Below are positions 1-9,979 of a stretch of DNA of 22,446 nt, in pieces. The first letter of the stretch is position 1. Each line of letters begins with the position of its first letter. The stretch lies in NCBI GenBank assembly GCA_020536535.1, contig JAHLWZ010000983.1:1-22446 (forward strand). Reading direction: 5' to 3'. Below the pieces are notes generated by a model. It ran no database searches. It was not told where the DNA came from and was given only the letters and a program-made list of their open reading frames with translations. This stretch comes from Pelomyxa schiedti (Eukaryota > Evosea > Pelobiontida > Pelomyxidae). The translations under genes were made by a program, and so were the position numbers.

Positions 1-1689
<1,689 letters not shown>

Positions 1690-1997
1690 AGTACCCTGCA
1701 TACAAAACTATGTACAGACAACAACCAGAGACCGACGATGGCTTCCATTGAGCGATATGCGGAAAGGTAGGAGTCTTTGTAGAATGTGGTAAGCACAGGG
1801 TTCTATATCCCCTCCTCTCGTTCTATGGTGTGCCACTGGTTTGGCCACCTGGAAACAGGTCGAGTTGGGGAAAAGGACACCTATTACCTGCCATGACACA
1901 CTCCTTTCCGCGCTCATTGTTCCTCATTGTTTTGTTTCTGTTTGTTGGGCAGTAAAACTAAGAAAAAAAAAGCTTCATGTGAATTCAATTTTTCCAC
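1690..1997. other. Convergent spacer between actin and the next gene
   Basis: This holds the 3' ends of two convergent genes. There is no AATAAA on either strand and no structured RNA or open frame that I can support. An A-run at about 1961-1971 is the only simple sequence. Confidence 0.6.
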
Positions 1998-3379
1998 TTA
2001 GTAAGTGGAACTGAACTTATATAAGACAAAAGGGTTTCTAATACACAAGCCAGTGTCAGCTGCACAGGCTTTAGAGCGCTGTCCCACTGATGGCCCAGTC
2101 TCACAAGGAGTGGACTGGTTGGGAGTGAGAGCTTCATGTAACTGTTGTAACAGATTTGTGTTGCTTACTGTAGCGGTTCGCATATCTTGGTCTGGCTGGG
2201 TGGTGGGCACTTGTTTGCGGATTTGCAGTCCAACCGAAGGTGGAGTCGTTGTCTGAGGTTTGGGTATCTGGCCTGTCTGTGGTTTTGTGTTACTGGTTGG
2301 TGGCCGTTTAATGGGTGATTGCACTGAGGTGATGGGCGAATACCCTTGGCACCAACCAACCATTTTTTTCCGTGATTGAGGCGGCACCCGGCTCACCAGC
2401 CTTTGTTGAGGGCTAGCGTGATGTCCTTCAACCAACAGAGGAAGTGCAGAACTAGAAGCTGAACCCATAGTGGGAGCCGAACTGGAAGTGGAAGCGGAAG
2501 TGGAAGTTGAAGCGGAAGCAGTACCGGCAGCGAAAGTGGGAGCAGAAACCGGAGTGGAAATGGGAGTGTGAGGGGGAGTGGATGTGGATGTGGATGTGGA
2601 TGTGGATGTGGATGTGGATGTGGATGTGGATGTGGATGTACGGGGCCGCTTTGCAAGAGGTGCACAGGGAACATCGTTGGTCCCTGTAACAGCAGGGATT
2701 TGCTGAACAGCGGGAATGCCAAATTGGTGCAGTGCCTCACCCTCATCAGGAAAAGGAGGATCCGTCACTGTAGTGGACAGTGACATAAATTAAAGTGGGC
2801 AAAAAAAAAAAAAAAAAAAAAAGCCCGACCTAAATACAGTTCTGTCCTATAGCAAATTCCGTCAAGTGTCAAATAAAGCCCAAGCACCAAGCTTCCCTCA
2901 CTCCTCCTTGGTCGTGTACCGCACGGCCTTTCTTCAATCGTGGATTCATTTACCAAGAAGAAATTTCCAGTTCCTAGGGGAACTCCATCTTCCAAAGCCA
3001 TGCACTCACCCAGAGTCTCCAGTGTTGGATTACGGCGGTATGACGGAATAATGACATATCCGTTGGCTAGTTTCAAGGCCTTGAATGGCCTTGTTGCATC
3101 GTAGTCGGGACTGTTGCGGAATTCCAGGACTTTGGTGGCTGGCAGGCAATAGAACCGCGTGTTTTGTTCTTCGGGAACATAGATGCGGCGTATCGTGTCT
3201 CTTTCGGGAACGTCGAGGTCTGCCGTCAAGGCGTGGGTGTATCGGACAATGTCCTCCTCATCGGGGAGTTTTTCCCAGGTCCTGATGAGCTTGTCTAGTT
3301 TAGAGGGAGTGAATCCAGCTCTGTGCATTTGCTCTTTTATGCCCATTTTATGGGCACGGGGGTACTTGTTTCCTGGCAT
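1998..3379 (-). CDS. Unrecognised protein with Ser/Thr repeat, two exons
   Basis: I do not recognise the family. The model is exon 1 3379-2902 and exon 2 2767-1998, joined over a 134-nt phase-1 intron (2901-2768, GTGAGG donor, CTACAG acceptor, with a 22-nt A run on the plus strand that reads as poly-T in the transcript). It gives about 416 residues. Residues 1-150 look globular: a basic start (MPGNKYPRAHKMGIKEQMHR), a helical acidic stretch (TWEKLPDEEDIVRYTHAL), then a beta-like segment around FKALKLANGYVIIPSYRR. The C-terminal 250 residues are low complexity, rich in Ser, Thr and Pro, with an uninterrupted (ST)n run encoded by a hexanucleotide repeat, and look disordered. A second possible donor (GTACAC) lies in the same phase about 13 nt upstream. 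It diverges from the tRNA ligase gene across 363 bp. The final TAA is at 1998. The reading frame is convincing; the function is unknown. Confidence 0.6.
2578..2638. repeat. Hexanucleotide microsatellite (GTGGAT)n, about 10 copies
   Basis: Near-perfect tandem copies of GTGGAT lie inside the coding exon of the minus-strand unknown gene. Read on that strand they encode alternating Ser-Thr, so length changes by whole units keep the frame. Degenerate relatives (GTGGAA and GCGGAA types) continue towards 2480. Confidence 0.95.
2801..2822. repeat. 22-nt A homopolymer
   Basis: A perfect run of A on the plus strand. It lies in the intron of the minus-strand unknown gene, where it forms a long poly-T tract upstream of the 3' splice site. 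Confidence 0.95.
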
Positions 3380-3742
3380 CTCGGATTGTCAGTCTTGGGG
3401 ATGGTTTTGTTGGTTAGTGTGTCGTCCGGCTGACGTTGTTTCGCGCGACGCGGCTTGTTGTAATGAGGGAAAAAAAAAATCCTGTTGGTTCCTTAAAAGG
3501 TGAACGCTGGCGGACAAGTTGTACGAAAATCGCTTCCTGTTGTGGGCTCTTTCAGAGAAGAGGTCTTATTCCAGTACGCTTGCACCGACTTGGTTAACAG
3601 TACCTGGGCTAGTGTGGAACGAAAGGGCAAATTTTGCTTTCAGGAACCGAACAGCTCCTCGGGTGTTGTCTCACGGGACTTGGAGCATGATGATCAATCT
3701 GCTTCGTTAATTTGTCTCCCCGAGTACCACAAACAAAGACAC
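3380..3742. promoter_or_regulatory. Divergent promoter region
   Basis: A spacer between the starts of the minus-strand unknown gene and the plus-strand tRNA ligase. The ligase frame is also open upstream to 3500, but the first methionine that begins a compact basic N-terminus (MSYRRKKK) is at 3743. No TATA box or other named element can be assigned. I see no additional gene here. Confidence 0.5.
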
Positions 3743-6700
3743 ATGTCGTACCGCAGGAAGAAGAAGATCGGGCCCGACACGTACAACAGCTACTTCGACC
3801 TCCACGAGTTGTTCTTCGGCCGGCGCCTGTCCGACAAGCGCGGCGCGTCCCTCATCGACATAGTGGAGCGCGACTTCGACCCGGCGTTCGTCGCCTTCAG
3901 CGTCGCCGCGGCCCCTGTGAACAACCGCGGCATGCGCGTGTCGTCCCGCGCCCCCGACGACCTCACGTACGAGATGTACCCCTTCATGCGCGCCCTCGTG
4001 CCCCGCTGCCTCACCTTCGTGTGCGCCCCGGCAGATCGCGTGTGCCGCGCCCGCGGCATCGCCCCGTCCGACGTCGTCGCCATCAGCGGCGTCGGCGGCG
4101 GCGCCAGGGGCCGCTCGTCCACAAAGGACCCCCACAGTGGCGACGACGATGATGATGAGTGTGTCACGAATGTGGCGACTGCAGCGGCGACGATTGCTCA
4201 TTGTGGGACCGGGACCGGGACCGGGACTGGGAGTGGTAGGGCTGCTGATGTTGTTGGTGTTGGTGTTGTTGTTGATGATGATGATTCTGCTGATGGTGTT
4301 GACACTGAGGTGCAGAAGACTAGTGCAACAACTTTTGGATGTGCTACTGAGAGTGGGAGTGGTACGAGCTCTGCTGCCGCCAGCGCGACGTCACCTGCTA
4401 CAGCTTCGAGCTCTGCGGCGTCTGATCAAGCTGACCACAAGCTACCACGTGGCAAAAAGGGCAAACAGGCTGCCAAACAAGCGGCTTCGACTGCTCCAAA
4501 GACAGCCTACACGCTGACAATATCGGCTCCTCCAAGCTCCGCTACTGAGAAACACACAAAACAGTCAATAGCAGAAGGTGGCAAACCGTCGAGTTCAATA
4601 CGTTCGGCAAGGGGTTTGATGGTTGTTGGTAAGGTTCAGGGAATGCCAAAATTCACCGGACTCAGTACTGATGAGGAAGGCAAGTATGAAGTGTTGAGAT
4701 GAGAAGTCTCACATGAAATAGATGAATCAGAGACACCCAACAAACGAAGTGTCAATCACATGTGCAATCGGCAACTTATCCAAAGAGCTTCTCATTTCCT
4801 TGTTACCACAAAAGCCAATGGGAAAGCTGCTGTGATAACCGCCTTTGAGTTCGAGGGGAAATTATACTACATTTTGGGTTCCAAGAATGTGCATGTTGTA
4901 GTCAGTGCTTCAGATCTATCTAAGATGACTGCTCATGTAAAAAAAAATATTCCACCTCAGCAGAGTTATGTTTTCTGAACACGCTTAGGTTCCAGCGGAA
5001 AATAAGTTGGCTGTTGGAATAAGCCAAGTTATCACACGTCATTTCCTTCAATTAGAGAATGGCCAGCTCCATGTCTCTCCTCATACAAGTGTATTGTCAA
5101 TCTAACTCTCTTTCCAGAAGCTTAACAGACTCCTCCTTACACACACGTTATGTGGGGAGTATGAAGATGGAGAACACATTGTGCCACATCCAGGTTCACC
5201 AGGTAGCCTCTGATTAGCACCTTGTTTTAAGTGGCTATTTACCTCTCTGGCAGGGATCAGTTGGTTCGCCTTAGTACCAAAGCAAGGTGATATTCCTGGT
5301 GAATCCTGTGATCGATTATCTGCACTTGAGACTCTGAAATCCTTTGGGTTACCAACCGTGAATTTTGCCCTGCACCCAAAATCCGATCTATTGCAAGAAT
5401 TTGTAAGATTACGGCGAACACCTCACATGGAGGGTGCTGTATGATTTTATGGACTCTGTGAAGCTTTAAGAGACACCAACCAGGTAATTGACTTCATGGT
5501 AAGCAAACCAGATGGTGGATATTCAGTAGTCGAAACTGTCAAATTTAAGAGTGTTTGGTATTAATCTTCAGTTGGATTTTCTTCCGCCTACAACCTATTA
5601 GGTATGTGCTAACGAGATCTGTCCGAGAGATACTACGTTTCACATTAGCACCCTTCAAAACAAAGGTACACAATAGGCCACCCATTGTTTTACTGACTGC
5701 TTTTCTTAGTCTATGTCAAAAGAAGCACAGATTTCGGAGGTGATGCAACGCATCAATAAAACTATCAAAGCACGCTCTAGTGATTTCCTCCATTTGTCGG
5801 TACTGAGGTGCCATTCTGCTAGCAGACTTACCTTTCTTAGCCGGAAACTGTGGAGTCTTATCTGGACTTATACCGAGCATTCGTTTCATGGTTCATACGC
5901 AAGAGATATGACGGGAGCACGATTAACAGAGATGGCACCTTCCTACCTAGTTCCAATAAACCTCTAACATTTCGGTCAGGACTGGCTGTCCACTGGTCCG
6001 AATTCCTACAGGTGCTATTGAATCGTTTTGTTATCCCAATTGATGGTACTTTAGGAAACAAAAATAAGCGATGTCATTGATTCGGTGGAGGTACTATGAC
6101 CGCTCTTCTCGTCATAGTTTTAGTCTCAACAGGTGGACACCCAAGAGCTTATTCGAGATATTGACCCAGCAAGCATCCCCACTGTGGAAGTCCATGAAGT
6201 AGCTACAACAACAGCCACTACATCAACGACCACGTCATCAACAGCCGCAGCAGAAACCGTGCCGCCTTCTGAACTATCATCAAAGTTAGAGGCAAGTCAT
6301 AAACCAACTGAGGAAATCCCCACACAAACTGAGAGCAGTTTCCTCGCTGACATTCATGTTGAAGAAGGAAAACCGCCTTCTAACACCACACCACCGCCAA
6401 GTGACCCTAAGAAATCTGCTGGAGCTGCAGCAAGGAAAGAAAAGGCTTCCTCAAAAAAACATAAATTATCTCTTCCTGTAGTGCCACCACGCCTTGTTGT
6501 CTTAACTCATGGAATACCAGGTATTCCTTCCACCTGTAGAATAGTTTCCTCATTACCCATCTTTTTAGCTGATGGGAAAAGCACCAGAGCGCAGTTCATA
6601 TCTAAAGAACTACAAAAACGTGGTATACAGTCCCAGGTCATTGAGCAAGACCAATTTGGGGGTGACGCCACACAAACTTTGCATAGTTTCTCTGAAATCC

Positions 6701-8066
6701 TGCAAGACCCAAGAAACCAAGTTTGATTGTTTACGATTTAATTGCACCTAAACAGTTTTTCAGGTTGTAATTTTGTCACGATGCAATAGCTCCCGGCAGC
6801 AGTACGCCAAATATCTTGGTAAATGGTTCACTTCTTAAGTCTTTCACTTGGTTTTTATTAATAATAGACATTGCCCGTGGCCATGGAGCCGTTATAGTCG
6901 GCATTATGCCTCGAGAAATTATGTCTGAAAAACTATTACTTGTGCCACCTCCTGTAATATCTCCTCTTCTAAGACATTCCAGGTTTGTTTATCCAGTCTA
7001 TTAGCGAGAAAAGGTCATGCTACGATGACAATGGATGATGATGCTTCAGGAGCCAAGTTCGTTCTGAAATAGACTCTGCTCGTTACCAAAATTACCACCC
7101 TCTACAGGAATATAATGGTTACAATGTCCTTCAGAGCCGTATTCACCAAACCTTCCGTGGGGAAGGATGTGGATGAACTGTGTGCGTTCCAGGCAATTAC
7201 AGATTTCAAAGTGGAACAGTCAATCGCTTCATTTCTTCAGCAGTATATTCTCGAGGCAAAGAAAAAGCCGTTTGGCACTGCAATAATACCTCTTAATGAA
7301 GTCAAGCGCAGTACTGGTATACCCACTTTAGAAAGGAGCTAGTTACCCTTACCCTGTTCCAAGGTCTGGATACTGTCGACTACCAGCAGTACCGTTTACC
7401 TCTCGAGGAAGTAGCCTTACCCCTAGTAGAACGGATTATTACCTATAGAAATACTATACCTCCAAAGCTACCAACTCCAACATGTTTTCTTCCTTACTTT
7501 GCCATCCACTGACACAATAATAGACTTGGCAGTTCTTGTTCCTGAAAATATAAAAGAATCCTTGAAGCAATTGTGTTGCCAACGGGGATCCATGAGTAAC
7601 ATTGATATGTCCTTGAGTGTATTTTTCTCCTTTAGTATTTACTTTTTTGAAAATTCCTTTAGGATTGGTATGGCTCGCACGTAACTCTTGTCCATAAAAA
7701 CAACAGCACCACGCACTCTACTCACTGGGAGAAAGCATTGCACGGAAATATGATGTGCACCGAGCTTACCGTTCAAACTGAAGCAGTTGTAGCCACAGCC
7801 GCCGGTGTTATTGGGATATGCGTGCAGCTTCGTAACAGTGATGGCTCCGACGCATCAAACTATGTTGCCTCTGGAGTACCGCATATCACAGGGTGTGTCT
7901 CTCCACTTTACTGTAATGATAATCACGGACTAACAGGTTCTTACCGTGCGGAATGAAACCGGTTGACACAATACAAGCAATCGTGGGTGCTAAACCTGCC
8001 GAAAAATTCAATATTCCCCCAGAGAAGAGGTTATCATGGACTGGCACAGTTAGCGTTATGCTGTGA
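3743..8066 (+). CDS. Trl1/RNL-type tRNA ligase (ligase-kinase-CPD), 17 exons, two in-frame TGA
   Basis: Fungal and plant enzymes of this family heal and seal RNA ends after tRNA (and HAC1-type) splicing. Exons: 3743-4936, 4989-5072, 5118-5202, 5254-5557, 5602-5665, 5710-5799, 5841-6011, 6133-6520, 6569-6720, 6764-6818, 6868-6941, 6983-7056, 7108-7242, 7302-7483, 7524-7618, 7663-7892, 7937-8066. They sum to 1168 codons in one frame. Domains: residues 1-330 are an unrecognised GC-rich N-terminus with Asp/Gly/Ser low complexity. The ligase follows, with motif I KANG (Lys357), then TLCGEYEDGEHIVP, WFALVPK, motif IV HMEGAV and motif V ETVKFKSVWYV. Next come a Thr/Ala/Lys linker and a kinase P-loop, GIPADGKST, at about 791-799. 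The 2H phosphodiesterase has HVTLVHK (His1055) and PHIT (His1123). In-frame TGAs at 4700-4702 (residue 320) and 5442-5444 (residue 518, right after EGAV) leave it open whether the gene is intact. The 7243-7301 intron is the least certain. An alternative reading is two genes split at 4702. Confidence 0.85.
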
Positions 8067-8218
8067 TTACTTTTCACTTTCACCTAATGGAATGTACCAA
8101 CCACTTTTAAGTTAAGAGAACAGAAAGAGAAAAAAAGTGTTTTCCAAAAAGACCAAAAATCTTTTTTCTTTCCTGAAAATTTCCAAAACTTATACTTACA
8201 AGTAGGTGCCTCCAAGCG
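8067..8218. other. Convergent spacer, ligase and DSP-like genes
   Basis: These 152 bp between two stop codons have no AATAAA and only A-rich and T-rich stretches. The last minus-strand exon could extend here if a further intron exists near 8237, but nothing supports that. Confidence 0.4.
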
Positions 8219-9461
8219 TCAGGGGAAACCGACGACGAAGCCACGGTGCTGCTCAGCGCCCGTGCGGCGATGATGGGAGTGATGGGACACGCTGCAGGAC
8301 TGCAAATGCGTACCAGACTGAGTAATAGCATTTGCCTTGAAAGGGTAGTCCGGCACCTGAGGAACGAGAAGGTTGGGAGACAGAGGGGAATGCGAGGGGC
8401 TGAGAGGAGCAAGGCGGCGAGGGAGATTATGGGACGAATGGCCCGGGGATGGGCAGGGAAGGGAGAGGTCAATACGTGGGGGCCTGGTCATTATGGTGAA
8501 GCGTGGATTGGGAAGGCTGAGTTCGTGTGTGTGCGGGAACATGGCATCAGCCGGGGTGAGCAATTGGCGGCTGGGGGCGGTGCTTGTGGTGGAACACTTG
8601 GCTGTGGAGTTGAGGAAAATTGTGGGATTTGCGGGATGTGCGGAGTTTGCGGTGCTATTATTGTCGGCTGTGCACAATGAGGTCACCGCTTTCTGGGAAG
8701 GGATTATGGATGGGAGGTGATGGGGGTCATTTGGAGCCAATTTTCTGGTGTGGTGGCTAGTGTGTACCTTGTTTCCAGAGCGGTGGGTTCCGCGTGGAAC
8801 AGGAACGGTGAGTTTCTGGGGCGTATAGAACAAGGATACGAGAGCAGACAGGGAAATGGACTCTTGGTGATGAAACATGCTCTCTAGTTCAATCAACTGG
8901 GAAAGGTACTCAATAGGTGGCTCGGCCACCGGAAGAATCTTCTTCACGAATTCAGAAGCCGACTTCAGGGTTTGGCCGTCGGCAATAACCAAGTAAGCTA
9001 ATGCTACAATTACACTATTTTCCCTCCCACTGTGATAAGAAACACAAAGTTAGGACTACATAAATTTGGAAAGTAAATTTCACTCACGTGAGACAGTGAA
9101 CCAGGGTGACGGCAATGGGACTTTGGTCAATAAAGTCAAAACAAGTTGGAAGCACATCCCACAAGTCGGAGGGCGACCCACGAGCTACAGAAGGTTTGTC
9201 ATTCCCGATACTCTCATAATTTACATGATCAACCAAGGCCCAGGACGACGACTTGGGAGAGGAAACATTATTATGGCACTTGAATGTGGGGCCCATTGGA
9301 GTAAACTGAAAATACAAGCCATGGCGAACAAGGGAGGTGTTGGCACGTGCATCGACACAAAGGAGCTGAGAGACCGTGTTCATTTGGAGACTCATTGTGG
9401 AACTTATTGCTGATACATCTCCCACAAAAAGCTTCTTTGGTATAATACACTGGAGGAGCAT
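8219..9461 (-). CDS. Dual-specificity-phosphatase-like protein, probable pseudophosphatase
   Basis: Exons 9461-9088 and 9029-8219 are joined over a 58-nt phase-2 intron (GTGAGT donor, TCACAG acceptor) and give 394 residues. The N-terminal 180 residues match the DSP fold: IIPKKLFVGDVSAI near the start, DLWDVLPTCFDFID before the signature, then VHCLTGRENS followed by AYLVIADGQTLKSASEFVKK and YLSQLIELE. Active DSPs carry HCxxGxxRS. Here Cys123 is kept, but the phosphate-binding Arg is Asn129 (HC-L-T-G-R-E-N-S), so catalysis is unlikely and a phospho-binding or scaffold role, as in STYX-type proteins, is possible. That role is inference. The intron splits the signature loop between Thr125 and Gly126. 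A cryptic splice that restores Arg was not found. The C-terminal 210 residues are low complexity, rich in Ser, Pro, His and Asn, and GC-rich. The start at 9461 is the first Met and lies seven residues before the conserved IPKKL strand. The substrate or partner is unknown. Confidence 0.75.
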
Positions 9462-9979
9462 GGCCCCTTGTTTGTTGCCCGGGGACCTAGGTTGCTGTGT
9501 GCTTTTTTATTTATTTTTTTTTATTTTGTTGTTTGTTGTGTTGGTTTTTTTATCAGTGTGGTTGTTTTGGTTGCCTACCGAAACAATGGACCGATTGGGG
9601 AGGATTTTTGTTAAAGAGATCGCGGCTTGACAGATGATGTGTCATTCGTGGAACGAGTGTTGGTTGATAAAGTGGACGTAAAAAATCAGAAGCCCGGAAA
9701 TGGCTCCAGTGGACCGCAAGTTTCAGCTTTCTCCGAAGAGAACCTAAGATGCCTCGAAATGCCTGCCAAATTTCTCTGGATTGCAGGGACTGGGCCGTTG
9801 AGTCTATCTGCGAAAGGAAATTTCTTTTCTTTTGTTCTAATGTGTCTATTAGATTTTCTCCCTTTAAATACCAAAATCCCCAACAGATCTGCTTTCATTG
9901 CAAACAATACCACCGAAACAACTCGTGTACAAGCAAGTACTAAAACCAACAAACAAACCAACCAACAAACCTAGCAAGC
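9462..9979. promoter_or_regulatory. Divergent promoter region, DSP-like and FHA-kinase
   Basis: Contains a T-rich block at about 9500-9560 and, directly before the kinase ATG (about 9940-9975), a C/A-only leader made of AACA/AACC tetranucleotides, similar in style to the actin leader. Short open frames cross the region, but they show no recognisable protein and no splice logic. I see no additional gene. Confidence 0.5.

Noticed and set aside
3707-4201. Long open frames on both strands and in other phases over 3700-4200
   Set aside because: They come from the GC-rich ligase N-terminus (few AT-rich stop codons). Their products are Arg/Pro/His- or Ala/Gly-biased shadows.
6942-7072. Alternative reading of the kinase-domain lid with a 67-nt intron (6981 region to 7047)
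   Set aside because: It keeps a frame open but loses the conserved LLARKGHATM stretch. The 41-nt intron at 6942-6982 and the 51-nt intron at 7057-7107 fit both family and intron size.
3743-8066. Genome-wide reassignment of TGA to an amino acid
   Set aside because: The NRPS-like, DSP-like and ligase genes all appear to end at TGA with no conserved sequence beyond it. Two internal TGAs in one gene are not enough.
8246-8720. Plus-strand frames of 115-144 codons over the DSP-like C-terminal exon
   Set aside because: Gly/Arg/Met-biased antisense of a low-complexity coding exon; no start context or splice logic.
9376-9974. Two plus-strand frames before the FHA-kinase
   Set aside because: They overlap the DSP-like start and a T-rich/C-A-rich promoter. 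The translations are low complexity and are not needed for either gene.
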